This document shows positions 32,707 through 42,175 of a stretch of DNA of 64,000 bases, piece by piece (the stretch's first letter is position 1; each line of letters starts with the position of its first letter). The position numbers and the translations under genes were made by a program. The stretch is from JAWVYT01 sp046483065. Its GTDB lineage: Bacteria > Gemmatimonadota > Gemmatimonadetes > Longimicrobiales > RSA9. Where the stretch lies: the NCBI GenBank assembly GCA_046483065.1, contig JAWODW010000089.1, positions 105,160 to 169,159 on the forward strand. The letters run 5' to 3'. The notes beneath the pieces are model-generated. The model had not been told where the DNA came from. It did no database searches and saw only the letters and a list, made by a program, of their open reading frames with translations.

Positions 32707-32943
32707 ATGCCATATATCATTGCGGAACCGTGCATCGGGACCAAGGACGCCAGCTGCGTCGAAGTATGCCCCGTGGACTGCATCTACGAGGGCGAGGACC
32801 AGTTTTACATCCACCCGGATGAGTGCATCGACTGCGGCGCCTGTGAGCCCGAGTGCCCGGTGACGGCGATCTTCCCCGATACCGACGTCCCCCCGGAGTG
32901 GACCGACTACATTGAGAAGAACGCCAACTACGAGTACCCCTAG
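32707..32943 (+). CDS. fdxA: 7Fe-8S ferredoxin (FdxA-like)
   Basis: The 78-residue protein has eight cysteines: C9, C17, C21, C25 and C40, C43, C46, C50, in the order seen in FdxA-type ferredoxins that carry one [3Fe-4S] and one [4Fe-4S] cluster (CIGTKDASCVEVCPVDCIY, ECIDCGACEPECPVTAI). It is a small low-potential electron carrier. The next gene begins within its last 30 bases, so the two are coupled. Electron partners are not encoded nearby. Confidence 0.93.
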   Translation: MPYIIAEPCIGTKDASCVEVCPVDCIYEGEDQFYIHPDECIDCGACEPECPVTAIFPDTDVPPEWTDYIEKNANYEYP

Positions 32944-33406
32944 ACGACGGCGGGCTCTCCCTCTCCTCCTACTCGTCGTCGCCGCGGCCTGCGGCGCGCC
33001 GCCCGACCCCCCGCCCGACCCCGACACCGTGGCACAGGAGATCACCGCCATGCTCCGCGCCTCCGCCGAGGCGTGGACCCGGGGCGATCTCGACGGCTTC
33101 CTCGATGATTACGCGCCCGACGCCACCTTTGTCGGCTCCTCGGGGCTGATCCGGGGACTCGACACCATCCGACAGGCCTATATCGATGGGTACTGGAGCA
33201 CGGGGATGCCCGAGCACGGGCTCCGCTACGAGATGATGGAGGTCCGGCCGGAAGGCGCCACCACGGCGCTGGCTGTGGGCCGCTTCATCCTTTACGACCG
33301 GGAGACCGACGGAACCGGGGCCACCGGCGTCTTCTCCCTCACGCTCCGGGAGACCGAAGACGGCTGGAAGATCGTGCACGACCACTCCTCGGCCGACGGG
33401 GACTGA
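32912..33406 (+). CDS. Lipoprotein with a SnoaL/DUF4440-like (NTF2 fold) domain
   Basis: The 164-residue protein starts at TTG 32912 inside the ferredoxin gene. A basic n-region and LPLLLLVVAAACGAPP form a lipoprotein signal. The remaining 125 residues have the SnoaL/DUF4440 pattern: SAEAWTRGDLDGFLDDYAPDATFVG and TLRETEDGWKIVHDHSS at the end. This fold serves enzymes and ligand-binding proteins; no catalytic residues can be named. Confidence 0.78.
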   Translation: MRRTPTTSTPRRRRALPLLLLVVAAACGAPPDPPPDPDTVAQEITAMLRASAEAWTRGDLDGFLDDYAPDATFVGSSGLIRGLDTIRQAYIDGYWSTGMPEHGLRYEMMEVRPEGATTALAVGRFILYDRETDGTGATGVFSLTLRETEDGWKIVHDHSSADGD

Positions 33407-33439
33407 CGGCCGGTCGAGGGGGCCGGTCAGGGGGTGCGG

Positions 33440-33589
33440 CTAGAACCCGGCGCGGCGCAGAGATTCGAGCTGAACCGCGTTCTCGACCCCGTTGTCGGGA
33501 CTGATCTCGGGGGTCGGGGCTGGTTGGCGGCTGCGGTTGAAGAAAACGCCCACTACCAGCGCGGCAATAGCCAGCAGACTGACACTCAA
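33440..33589 (-). CDS. Putative 49-residue single-pass membrane protein
   Basis: A minus-strand frame from TTG 33587-33589 to TAG 33440 codes for a membrane helix (LLAIAALVVGVFFN) and a 30-residue polar tail ending in LESLRRAGF. An ATT 9 bases further upstream stands 4 bases after gggaggcacg-type sequence and might be the true start. Reading direction is opposite to both neighbours. It is too short for family recognition; coding status is uncertain. Confidence 0.4.
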   Translation of the reverse strand: MSVSLLAIAALVVGVFFNRSRQPAPTPEISPDNGVENAVQLESLRRAGF

Positions 33590-33668
33590 CGTGCGAATCG
33601 TGCCTCCCGGGAAGAGAAGGATCCGGTGTGGAGTGGGGCAATGATACAAGGAGCGGCGGAGCGGCGCC

Positions 33669-34844
33669 ATGGTTGAATCTGCGAGGAACGGACAGGACGG
33701 CATCAATTCGGGCGACGCTGTGGCCCTGGCCCGTGCGCTCGTGGCCACCCCATCGGTGAACCCGGCGCTCGACCCGGCGGGGGCGGGCGAGGCCGAGGTG
33801 GCCGGGCTGGCCGCGGGGTGGCTCCGGTCCTGGGGGTTCGCTGTGGAGCTTGTGGATGCCGCCCCCGGGCGGCCGAGCGTGCTGGCGTGGCTGGAGCGCG
33901 GCGAGGGTCGGTCGCTGATCCTGAACGGGCACCTGGACACGGTGGGGGTGGAGGGGATGGTCATCGACCCTTTCGACCCGGTGGTCCGTGACGGCCGGCT
34001 CCGGGGCCGGGGTTCGGCGGACATGAAGGGTGGCGTGGCTGCTGCGTTGGCCGCCGCCCGCGGCGCCGCAGCCGAGGGGTTTACCGGCACGCTGATCGTG
34101 GCGCTCACGGCGGACGAGGAGGAGGCAGGGCGGGGCGCTCGGCGGCTGGTGGAGGAGGGGCTTCGGGCGGATGGCGCCGTGGTCTGCGAGCCCACGAGCC
34201 TCGACATCATGCCCGCCCACAAGGGATTCACGTGGATCGAGCTGTTCTTCCGGGGCCGCGCGGCCCACGGCTCGCGGCCGGACCGGGGCGTGGACGCCAT
34301 CCGCCACGCCGGCCTGTTCCTGGCGGGTCTCGGCGAGCTGGAGTCCACGCTGGCCGGGCGGGACCCCCATCCGCTCCTGGGCGCCGGCTCGGTGCACGCC
34401 GGGACGATCCGGGGCGGTACGGCACCTTCGGTCTACCCTGACGGGTGCACGCTCACCCTCGAGCGGCGCACGCTGCCGGGGGAGGCCGCGGAGGCGTTCC
34501 GGACGGAGGTGGAGCTCGCCCTGGGCCGGCTCCGGGCGGAGGTCCCGTCGCTGGACGCGTCGCTGGAGGTGACGCTGCACCGGAACGGGAGCGAGGTCGC
34601 GCCGGACCACCCGCTGGTCACCGCCGTGGCCGACGCGGCCCGTACGGCCGGGCTCGACCCCGCCGTGGGAGGGATGACGGCGTGGGTGGAGGCGGCGACG
34701 TTCACCGAGGCCGGCACCCCGGCCCTCTGCTTCGGCCCCGGCAGCATCGATGCCGCTCACTCCGCCGATGAGTCCGTGGCCGTCGACGAGATCCGGGCCG
34801 CCCGGAGAACGCTCACGGCGCTGATCCGGGGGTTCCTGTCATGA
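33669..34844 (+). CDS. M20-family metallopeptidase (ArgE/DapE-like)
   Basis: The 391-residue enzyme keeps all M20 metal and catalytic residues: LNGHLDTVGVEG near 95, GRGSADMKGGV near 117, ALTADEEEAGRGA near 150 and a final DAAHSADESVAVDE near 362. It should hydrolyse an N-acyl amino acid or short peptide; ArgE (acetylornithine deacetylase), DapE and related amidohydrolases share this order. The downstream gene starts in its stop codon (ATGA). No arginine or lysine genes are nearby, so substrate is open. Confidence 0.88.
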   Translation: MVESARNGQDGINSGDAVALARALVATPSVNPALDPAGAGEAEVAGLAAGWLRSWGFAVELVDAAPGRPSVLAWLERGEGRSLILNGHLDTVGVEGMVIDPFDPVVRDGRLRGRGSADMKGGVAAALAAARGAAAEGFTGTLIVALTADEEEAGRGARRLVEEGLRADGAVVCEPTSLDIMPAHKGFTWIELFFRGRAAHGSRPDRGVDAIRHAGLFLAGLGELESTLAGRDPHPLLGAGSVHAGTIRGGTAPSVYPDGCTLTLERRTLPGEAAEAFRTEVELALGRLRAEVPSLDASLEVTLHRNGSEVAPDHPLVTAVADAARTAGLDPAVGGMTAWVEAATFTEAGTPALCFGPGSIDAAHSADESVAVDEIRAARRTLTALIRGFLS

Positions 34845-35764
34845 CGGAGCGGGCGAGCCGTGCCGTGGAGGCGGCGCTGGCGTGGTTGAAGACCCGGGAC
34901 GCGCCCGAGTCCGCCATCGCCGCCCACGAGGTTGGAAGGGACCCATCGCCCGAGGACGCCCGGCGCTGGGTCCGCTGGATCGTGGACCGGGAGCGGAACG
35001 GCGCCTGGGACACCGAGCTGCCGGCCACACTCCGGTCGCTCCAGGTCCTCCGGGAGCTGCGGGAGGCCGCCTCGTTGAAGGAGCAGGACCCGGCGATCGG
35101 CCGGGCGCTGGACTGGGTCCGGGACCGACAGGGGATGGCCGGCGCGTGGACCGATGGCTGCTCGCCGGCCCGGCATCGGCAGGGGTTCTGCCATCATTTC
35201 ACCGCCGGCTTCTTCAGCCCCGCCGCGCCGGACGCCATCCTGGGGGGCCTGGACCTGCCGTCCGGCGTCCGTACGGCGGGCGAGGCAGAGACCCGGTTCG
35301 CCCTCTCGGCGGGGGCGCTCCGGTGCGTCCTTCTGTGGCGCGGCCCCGGCACCGATGATCGGCTGCACCTGGAGGCGCTCTGCAGGGTGCTGGCCGTGTG
35401 GCCCGAGGCGCGGCCGGAGGGGCTCACCACCAACGGGCTCCTGGCCGCCGTCCACGCGCTCCTGGCGTCTCCCGACGCGGCGGACCGGGACGCGGCGGTG
35501 CGCGGGCTCCGGACCGTGGCAGGGACGCAGCGCGGCGACGGGAGCTGGGTGGACGCGGACCCGTTCCATGCGCTGGAGGTCTTCGGCACGGCCGCCGCGG
35601 CCGGCGTGGGCGGGGAGCAGGTGCAGACCACACTGGATTACGGCGCACGTCTCCTGGTGGCCGCCCAGCACGGCGACGGGTCGTGGGGCCCGGAGCACGG
35701 GCCCCGGCGGGCGCTCATCGCCCTGAGAACGCTCCGCCGGTCGGGTCCGTCGACGGCGGGATGA
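34841..35764 (+). CDS. Protein with squalene-cyclase/prenyltransferase-like alpha-toroid repeats
   Basis: The 307-residue protein contains helical repeats with QW-type ends: QRGDGSWVDADPFHALEVFG near 228 and QHGDGSWGPEHGP near 270, like those of terpene cyclases and protein prenyltransferases. The acidic catalytic motif of squalene-hopene cyclases (DxDD) is not seen, and the length is about half of a cyclase, so a single alpha-toroid domain with binding or transferase function is likelier. It is coupled to the M20 peptidase by ATGA. Its end overlaps the convergent RCC1 gene by 50 bp. Confidence 0.65.
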   Translation: MTERASRAVEAALAWLKTRDAPESAIAAHEVGRDPSPEDARRWVRWIVDRERNGAWDTELPATLRSLQVLRELREAASLKEQDPAIGRALDWVRDRQGMAGAWTDGCSPARHRQGFCHHFTAGFFSPAAPDAILGGLDLPSGVRTAGEAETRFALSAGALRCVLLWRGPGTDDRLHLEALCRVLAVWPEARPEGLTTNGLLAAVHALLASPDAADRDAAVRGLRTVAGTQRGDGSWVDADPFHALEVFGTAAAAGVGGEQVQTTLDYGARLLVAAQHGDGSWGPEHGPRRALIALRTLRRSGPSTAG

Positions 35765-38072
35765 CCAGCGCGTCCCGGCCCAGGTAGTCCTTGGGGATCC
35801 CGCCCCAGCAGACCATGCGGCTGCCGTCCCACGCGCACGTCTCGCCGCCGCCCCCGACGATCGCCGTGGGCGCGAAGCCCAAGGGCACGGCCATGGGCGT
35901 GCGTGTCACCCGCGGCGACGCTCGCCCGAGCTGGAGCTGGTCGTTCCCGCCCCAGCAGTAGACGGCGCCGGCATCGCCCAGCGCACAGCCGTGGACCCAC
36001 CCCAGGGTCAGGTCCGTCACCGTGATGGCCGTCGGGAACGTCACCGCAGTGGGCGTGCTCACCACGAAGCCGCCGTCGCCGGTCCCGACCTGGCCGGCGG
36101 AGTTGTAGCCCCAGCACTCCACGTCGCCGTCTGCGGTGATGCCGCAGCTGTGGGCTGCACCGGCCACGATCTCTGTGAACGTCTGCCCGCCGCCGACCCG
36201 TACGGGCGTGGGGCTGTCGGTCAGGCCGCCATCGCCCAGCTGGCCCTCCTCGCCGCGGCCCCAGCACCATACCGTCTGGTCGCTCGCGAGCCCACACGTA
36301 TGGGTCCACCCTGCGGCGAGCCGGATAAACGCGTGCCCGCCGGTTACGGCCACCGGCGCGGTGGCCGCCGTCCCGGTGCCGCCGCTGCCGAGCTGGCCGA
36401 AGTAGTTGGAGCCCCAGCAGTACGCGGCGCCGGCTCCGGTGAGGCCGCAGGTGTGGGCGCCGCCGGCCGCCAGGTCCACGAGGCCCGCCGGCAGGGCGCT
36501 GTCGTCCACCGGCGTGGGCCGGGTCCGGGTCGTGACCGTGCCATCCCCGAGCTGCCCGAAGCGGTTGTCGCCCCAGCAGAAGGCCCGGCTCCCGCCGATG
36601 GTGTCCACCAGCGCACACGTGTGGAGCCCGCCGCTGTGCACCTGGGTATGGGCGTGCCCCGTAGACAGGTGCTGGTCGGTCACCGCCACCGCCGTGTCCC
36701 GGTTCAGCGTGAGCCCGTCACCGAGCTGGCCGAACTCGCCCTGCCCGCGGCAGTACACCGTGTTCCAGGTATTCTCGATCCAGCAGCTGTGGGCGTCGCC
36801 CACGCTCACGTCCGACGCCGGGCCGACGGTGGAGCCGTCGACCACCTCGATCCACGCGTCGTAGCCTGCGCCATCGATCTCGCCGGTGACCCGGGCCGTC
36901 GAGAGCTGCCACGGGGCCGACTGCGCGGTGACCGTGCCGCCCGCGTCCACGTCGGCGATCTCGGGCCGGTTCGAGGTCCACACCGCCGGGTCCGCATCGA
37001 GCACGGGCGTACCGCCGGCGTCGAGAGCCACCACCGAGAGGGCTGCGGTGTCGCCCACTCCCAGTACGGCCCGCGTCGGGAACGGTGCCGCCGCCGTCAC
37101 CACCTGGTGCACCACCACGAGCACGCTGTCCGCCGTGGGGCCCACCGCGCCCACGAAGTACGTGGCGCCGTTGGTACGGGCGATCACGCCGGCCTGCGTG
37201 CCGACGTCGTAGCTCCCCTCGGACCGGACCACGCTCACGTCCCGCACCGTCCAGTTCACGTCCACGTTCCGGACCGTGTCACCGTCCACGCCCAGCGGTG
37301 TGGCCCGGACGATCTGGGGCCAGCCAATGGCCGTGATGCTGTCGGGCGACGCGCTCATGGCCAGCGTCTCCGGCACGACCGGGAGCGACAGCGTGTCCGC
37401 CAGCGTCCGGAACGCCACCCGTCCGACGATCTGGACAGTCCGGCCCCCGTCATGCTTGACCCGTACCCGACCGGCCGAGTCGACGGTGGCGGCCAGCGTG
37501 TCCAGCGAGGTCCAGACCATCAACGGGTCGACGATCTCGGTCCCGTCCCCTGCGGTGCCCACTGCCTCCAGCCGCACCGTGTCACCGGCCAGGAGGGCCT
37601 GCGCGGGGCCCTGGGCGTCGATGGCCTCGAGGGTGGCCTCCGGCCCGGCGTACTCCAGCACCGCTTGGGTCGGTGCGGGTGACGGGTCGTCGGAAGAGAG
37701 GGAGAGCGTCTGGCGGGCCTGGAACAGGACGGTGTCGCTTTCCCGGCCCTGGAGCGTGAAGTCGAACGCCTCCTGCCCCGTGACCTCGAGCGCCACCTCG
37801 ACCCGGAGCGTGTCCTGGTCCAGCGGCCACTCCACGATCCGGTCGACCACGGTGTCGCCCGTCTCGTTCACGATCACTACGCGGATGTTGTCCACCAGGA
37901 GCGCCGGGTCCGTGCCGTTCACGCCGGCCTCGTGCTGCGCGAACCGGGGCTGCACCGTAACGTGTACCCGGCCCCGGTCGGGGCCCAGGGCGTCATCGCA
38001 CGCCGCGGCCAGGCCCGCCAGCGCGGCCAGGCCCAGGAGTCCGGGGAGCCAGCGTCGTATCACCGTTGCCAC
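35715..38072 (-). CDS. RCC1-repeat beta-propeller lipoprotein
   Basis: The 785-residue protein begins with a lipoprotein signal (LAALAGLAAACDD). Residues 30-400 form beta-sandwich (Big-like) domains, and from about 430 there are seven RCC1 blades with markers such as FCWGDNRFGQLGDG, YCWGSNYFGQLGSG and WCWGRGEEGQLGDG; each blade has a HTCGL or HSCGI. The propeller with paired cysteines suits an extracellular binding protein. I chose GTG 38072 because ggagg is 6 bases upstream; it overlaps the porin-like gene by 13 bp. Its partner genes upstream form an operon. Confidence 0.87.
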   Translation of the reverse strand: MATVIRRWLPGLLGLAALAGLAAACDDALGPDRGRVHVTVQPRFAQHEAGVNGTDPALLVDNIRVVIVNETGDTVVDRIVEWPLDQDTLRVEVALEVTGQEAFDFTLQGRESDTVLFQARQTLSLSSDDPSPAPTQAVLEYAGPEATLEAIDAQGPAQALLAGDTVRLEAVGTAGDGTEIVDPLMVWTSLDTLAATVDSAGRVRVKHDGGRTVQIVGRVAFRTLADTLSLPVVPETLAMSASPDSITAIGWPQIVRATPLGVDGDTVRNVDVNWTVRDVSVVRSEGSYDVGTQAGVIARTNGATYFVGAVGPTADSVLVVVHQVVTAAAPFPTRAVLGVGDTAALSVVALDAGGTPVLDADPAVWTSNRPEIADVDAGGTVTAQSAPWQLSTARVTGEIDGAGYDAWIEVVDGSTVGPASDVSVGDAHSCWIENTWNTVYCRGQGEFGQLGDGLTLNRDTAVAVTDQHLSTGHAHTQVHSGGLHTCALVDTIGGSRAFCWGDNRFGQLGDGTVTTRTRPTPVDDSALPAGLVDLAAGGAHTCGLTGAGAAYCWGSNYFGQLGSGGTGTAATAPVAVTGGHAFIRLAAGWTHTCGLASDQTVWCWGRGEEGQLGDGGLTDSPTPVRVGGGQTFTEIVAGAAHSCGITADGDVECWGYNSAGQVGTGDGGFVVSTPTAVTFPTAITVTDLTLGWVHGCALGDAGAVYCWGGNDQLQLGRASPRVTRTPMAVPLGFAPTAIVGGGGETCAWDGSRMVCWGGIPKDYLGRDALVIPPSTDPTGGAFSGR

Positions 38073-39154
38073 ATCACACCTCCGCGCAGGACCACTCCGA
38101 ACACGCTCTCGCCTTCGAGGCTGCCCACCTGGGCCAGCGCCGCCGGCTCCAGCCGGAGCGACCCGACCCGATAGCTGGCGGCCGAGCCGACGCGGCTGAT
38201 CCAGCCGCTCCCGGCGCCGAAGCCCGTCTCGCCGCTCTGGACCATGAGCTCCGCCTTCGGTCGTAGCGTCAGCGCTCGGGTCAACGGGTAGCTCACGGAT
38301 GCCCCCGTGCCGAGCAGGCTGCTCGACGGCGTGGGTTGGGGCGATCCTCCCACCATCAGCTCGCTCTCCGATCGGTACAGGTTCCACGCGTAGACGCTGG
38401 CGGCGCCCCGGAGGAGCGGGAACTCGGCCACCGCCTCGGCCATGAGGCGGTCGCCCCGTGCGAAGATCGCCTGGTTGTCCGTCTGGTCCTCGCCGAACCG
38501 GCTCCACGACCCCGCCAGACGGACCGTCACGCCCGACGTGCTCGGCCGCTCCAGCCCGAGCCGGAGCCGGAGCTCGGAGCCCGGCCGGAACTCGGCCGCC
38601 TCGGTCCCGGCCGTGGCCACCACCGGCTCGTAGGCCGATCCCACCCGATAGACCATGACCCCGCCGGCCACCCAGTCGCCCACGGGCTGGGCCAGCGCGA
38701 ACCCCGTGGTCACGCCCGCGCCGCTGCCGAAGCTCCGGACGGGCAGGGTCAGCAGGTCCGTGGTGATGACGCCCGCCACCGGGATCTCGTCGGCGCCCAG
38801 CGCGGCCGTGCCCGTGGGCACATTGCCCGCCACGATCAGCCGGCCGCGGCCGTCCATCATGGGGATCATGCCCCGGACCGTGACGTCCGTCAGCCCGGCC
38901 AGCTCGCTGGTCACGCCGCCGGCCTCGTAGCGGGCCGTAGCGTAGGCCGCGTTGGCATCGAACTGGACGCCGGCCGCCCGGAACGTGAGCCCGAAGGGCA
39001 CCACCATCTCCGTAAGCGATGCGTCACCGATGGAGAGGGTATGGAGGCTGGCCTCGGCCACCGCCGTCTGGGCCCGGGCCGCCCCCGGCGCCATCCACGC
39101 CGCGAGCGTGAGCGCCGCCGCGACGATGGGCCCCGCCCGTTGTCGCATTCTCAT
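38060..39154 (-). CDS. Outer-membrane porin-like beta-barrel
   Basis: The 364-residue protein has a signal peptide (LTLAAWMAPGAARA) and then continuous amphipathic strands separated by short turns, as in transport barrels: FGLTFRAAGVQFDANAAYA, LRLRLGLERPSTSGVTVRLAG, FGVVLRGGVMWQR at the end. The terminal Arg is unusual for Bam substrates. No named family is recognised. Overlaps of 4 bp with the CsgG/TPR gene upstream and 13 bp with the RCC1 gene downstream show tight coupling. Confidence 0.65.
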   Translation of the reverse strand: MRMRQRAGPIVAAALTLAAWMAPGAARAQTAVAEASLHTLSIGDASLTEMVVPFGLTFRAAGVQFDANAAYATARYEAGGVTSELAGLTDVTVRGMIPMMDGRGRLIVAGNVPTGTAALGADEIPVAGVITTDLLTLPVRSFGSGAGVTTGFALAQPVGDWVAGGVMVYRVGSAYEPVVATAGTEAAEFRPGSELRLRLGLERPSTSGVTVRLAGSWSRFGEDQTDNQAIFARGDRLMAEAVAEFPLLRGAASVYAWNLYRSESELMVGGSPQPTPSSSLLGTGASVSYPLTRALTLRPKAELMVQSGETGFGAGSGWISRVGSAASYRVGSLRLEPAALAQVGSLEGESVFGVVLRGGVMWQR

Positions 39155-40515
39155 GGCACCCTCCAGAGCAGGATGAACGGCCGCGGTCGGGTCAGGACGA
39201 TGGGGATCCGGACGACCTTGCCGACCCCGGTCCCCGCCGTGGTCTCGGTCGTCTCCACGGTGGTCGACCGGGTGGCGGTGCTGGCCGCGGTGGCACCGGT
39301 CTCCGTGGCCGTGGCCCCCGCCGGGACCGTGGCGTTCACGAGCTGATCGATCGGCGACCCGCGGGTCTCCGGCGCCACTGGCTCGCTCCCGCCCGGACCG
39401 ATGGCGGAGGCCAGCTCCGTGGTGGCCTCCTGTGAGACCTGCGATGTCTGCGTGGCCCCCGCCCGCCGGGACTGACCGGCCGCCTCCCGGGCCGCGTTGA
39501 AGCCCGGGTCGAGCGACGCGGCGTTCTCGAAGCGTGCGGCCGCCGCGTTGTACCGGCCGGCGTCCAGGAGCTGGAGCCCCTCGCTGTAGGCCAGGAACGC
39601 CTGGAGGTTGCGCGTCGGCTTGTCCTCCAGCCGGGCCACCTCGGCGTCGGTGAGCTCGATCCCGAGCTGGCGATAGATCTGGAGCGCGAGCTGCACCTCC
39701 AGCTCCATGAGCTGGTCGAGCACGCCGGACTCCGACGCTTCGCCGGCCGGCTCCGCCGCCTCGGCGTCCATGACCAGCGCCGTGACCTGCGTCGCATCCC
39801 CTGCGTCATCGATGGCGATCTGCCCCTGGACCAGACGGCCGGCCTGGAGCAGACGACCCACCCGCGACGCCGACTCGGTGTCGGTATAGCCGCCGAGCGC
39901 CAGCTCCATCTCGTCCACCAGCGCCGAGAGCTGGGCCCGCTCCAGCACGTTCAAGCGGTCCGTGAGGCTCAGGTCCGTGGTCAACAGCTCCGCCAGCCCC
40001 ACGCCCAGCGGCTGGTATCGCTCCGGGGCGTCCACCGTCAGCGGCATCACGGCCACCGTGGTCGGGTCCAGCGCCCCGATCAGCGCCGATTCCCGGGCCA
40101 GCGCGTCCCGGGCCCGGCGCTCCAGCAGCTGCTGCCTCACCACCGTGAGCCGTGCCTTCACCGATTCGGCGGCCTCCTCGCCCCCCTCCGCCAGGTAGCT
40201 GCGGTACGCCACCGCGGCGCCCTCGATATCGCCGGCCTCCTCCCGCCACGTGCCCAGGTGCGCCCACGCCGCCGCCGGCGTGCCGGGCAGCGCCACCGCC
40301 CGCTCCAGCGCCTTCCGGGCCTCGTACGGCTGGTCCGCAGCGCCGTACGCCACACCCAGCCGGGCCCACGCGGCCGCGTTGTTGGCGTCGTCGGAGACCA
40401 CACGCTCGAGCTCCGGGATTTCGTCCGGCGAAACGGTGCCCAGACCCATTCCGGCCGAGCACCCGCTCAGTGCCAGAGATACGCCGAGTATGAAGATGAT
40501 CGCGCGGCTCGACAT
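39151..40515 (-). CDS. Lipoprotein with TPR and CsgG-like domains
   Basis: The 454-residue protein has a lipobox (LGVSLALSGCSAG), TPR repeats at about 35-130 (NNAAAWARLGVAYGAADQPY, AAAWAHLGTWREEAGDIEGA), then a CsgG-type domain from about 155 (TVAVMPLTVDAPERYQPLG, LNVLERAQLSALVDEMELAL, GRLLQAGRLVQGQIAIDD), another TPR near 330 and a low-complexity Thr/Ala-rich end. It may organise an export or assembly site at the outer membrane with the porin-like and RCC1 proteins. The start was placed at the ATG before the signal peptide. Confidence 0.8.
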   Translation of the reverse strand: MSSRAIIFILGVSLALSGCSAGMGLGTVSPDEIPELERVVSDDANNAAAWARLGVAYGAADQPYEARKALERAVALPGTPAAAWAHLGTWREEAGDIEGAAVAYRSYLAEGGEEAAESVKARLTVVRQQLLERRARDALARESALIGALDPTTVAVMPLTVDAPERYQPLGVGLAELLTTDLSLTDRLNVLERAQLSALVDEMELALGGYTDTESASRVGRLLQAGRLVQGQIAIDDAGDATQVTALVMDAEAAEPAGEASESGVLDQLMELEVQLALQIYRQLGIELTDAEVARLEDKPTRNLQAFLAYSEGLQLLDAGRYNAAAARFENAASLDPGFNAAREAAGQSRRAGATQTSQVSQEATTELASAIGPGGSEPVAPETRGSPIDQLVNATVPAGATATETGATAASTATRSTTVETTETTAGTGVGKVVRIPIVLTRPRPFILLWRVP

Positions 40516-40633
40516 CGCTGCCTCGTGGTGCGCAGGGAGAGACGGGGAGAGACGGAAAGATACGGGCAGGTTGTTGCGGCCGTCAACGAAGTGCGCGGCG
40601 CCCAACGCCGCGACCCCAGCCCCGCCCGGAACC

Positions 40634-42001
40634 TCAGCCTCGCTCGACCACCATGGCGAAGCCCAGCGCCCCCGCCGCGCACACGCTGATCAGCCCGAAC
40701 CGCGCGTCGCGGCGCTTCATCTCGTTCAGCAGTGTGGTGGTGACCCGGCCGCCGGTGGCGCCGAAGGGGTGGCCGATGGCGATGCTGCCGCCCATGACGT
40801 TGATCTTCTCCTCGGGCAGGATCCCGACCTTCTTCGACCGTCCGAGCCGCTCCCGCGCGAACTCGTCGGAATCGAGCCATTGGAGGTTGGAGAGCACCTG
40901 GGCGGCGAAGGCCTCGTGCATCTCCCAGAGGTCGATGTCGTCCATGGTGAGCCCGGCCCGGTCCAGCGCCTGCGGCACCGCGAACGCCGGGCCCTGGAGC
41001 AGCTGCTCGGCGGGGTCCAGCGCGGCGTACGCCCAGCTCCGGATGTAGCCCAGCGGCTCCCGGCCCTCGGCCTTCGCCCGCTCCTCGCTCATGAGGAGCA
41101 CCGCCGAGGCGCCGTCCGTCAGCGGCGACGAGTTGCCCGCCGTCACGCTCCCGTACTTCCGGTCGAAAACCGGCCGCAGCCCGGCCAGCTTCTCCAGCGA
41201 CGTGTCGTACCGGATGCCGTCGTCCCGGTCGACCACGTCGTCGTAGTCCGGGGGCAGGTAGACGGGCGTGATCTCGGCGGTGAGGCGGCCGTCTTCCGTG
41301 CCCTTCGCGGCCAGGTCGTGGCTCCGGAACGCCCACCGGTCCTGCTCATCCCGGCTGATGTCGTTCAGCTTCGCCATCTTCTCGCCGCCCTCGCCCATGG
41401 TCTCGCCCGTGCTGTACTCGGCGATGGCCGGCGGCTGCGGCGCCAGCTCACTCGGACGGATCCCCTTGAACGCCGCCAGCGTCTGGCCGATGGACTTGGC
41501 CTTCGACGCCGCCACCAGGCGGTCCCGCAGCCTGTCGGTCACCATGATCGGGATGTCCGTCAGCGACTCGGCGCCGCCGGCCACCACCACGTCGCCCTGG
41601 CCCAGCGCGATCTTCTCCGCGCCCGACGTGATGGCCTGGTTCGAGCTGGCGCACGCACGGCTGACCGTGAACGCCGGCACACTCGCCGGGATGCCCGCCT
41701 CGAGCGCCACCTCGCGGGCGATGTTCGGCGCCTTCACCGAGTGGACCACCGTGCCGTAGATGACCTCGTCCAGCTCGCCGCCCTTCAGCTCCGCGCGGTT
41801 CAGGAGCTCGCGCACGGCTACTGTGCCCAGGTCGATGGCCGTGAGCCCCCTGAACACGCCGTTCGCGTTCACGAAAGGCGTCCGGACCCCTTCCATGATG
41901 GCGACCCGGCGCCCGACGCGACCGGCGGACTCCACGCCCCCGCCGCCCTCCGTTCGCTGCGTCTCGTCCCGGGGCCTGGCCCCCGTATCGTGCTCCGTCA
42001 T
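40634..42001 (-). CDS. Thiolase, FadI-type acetyl-CoA acyltransferase
   Basis: The 455-residue enzyme performs thiolytic cleavage in beta-oxidation (or the reverse condensation). Nucleophile cysteine lies in SRACASSNQAITSG near 125; GHPFGATGGR near 417 gives the histidine and SVCAAGALGFAMVVE near 442 the second cysteine. Length above 430 residues and DIDLWEMHEAFAAQVL match the FadI/trifunctional-type group. No fadJ-like gene is adjacent. The N-terminal 30 residues are low-complexity, and a start further in is possible. Confidence 0.9.
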   Translation of the reverse strand: MTEHDTGARPRDETQRTEGGGGVESAGRVGRRVAIMEGVRTPFVNANGVFRGLTAIDLGTVAVRELLNRAELKGGELDEVIYGTVVHSVKAPNIAREVALEAGIPASVPAFTVSRACASSNQAITSGAEKIALGQGDVVVAGGAESLTDIPIMVTDRLRDRLVAASKAKSIGQTLAAFKGIRPSELAPQPPAIAEYSTGETMGEGGEKMAKLNDISRDEQDRWAFRSHDLAAKGTEDGRLTAEITPVYLPPDYDDVVDRDDGIRYDTSLEKLAGLRPVFDRKYGSVTAGNSSPLTDGASAVLLMSEERAKAEGREPLGYIRSWAYAALDPAEQLLQGPAFAVPQALDRAGLTMDDIDLWEMHEAFAAQVLSNLQWLDSDEFARERLGRSKKVGILPEEKINVMGGSIAIGHPFGATGGRVTTTLLNEMKRRDARFGLISVCAAGALGFAMVVERG

Positions 42002-42175
42002 CCTCGCCTCCGTGTGCGCTGCTCACCCTGCGCGTCAGGCAATTCCCACACCACAGTCAAGCTGCCGTTGGGGTCTCCCGCCTGCAAGGACGCGCCGTTG
42101 ACCCTCACCCCGGGGGTACGTAACGTGCCCGTCACGAGCCACCGTCGACTCACCCCCGTTCCCAGGACCGAACCC

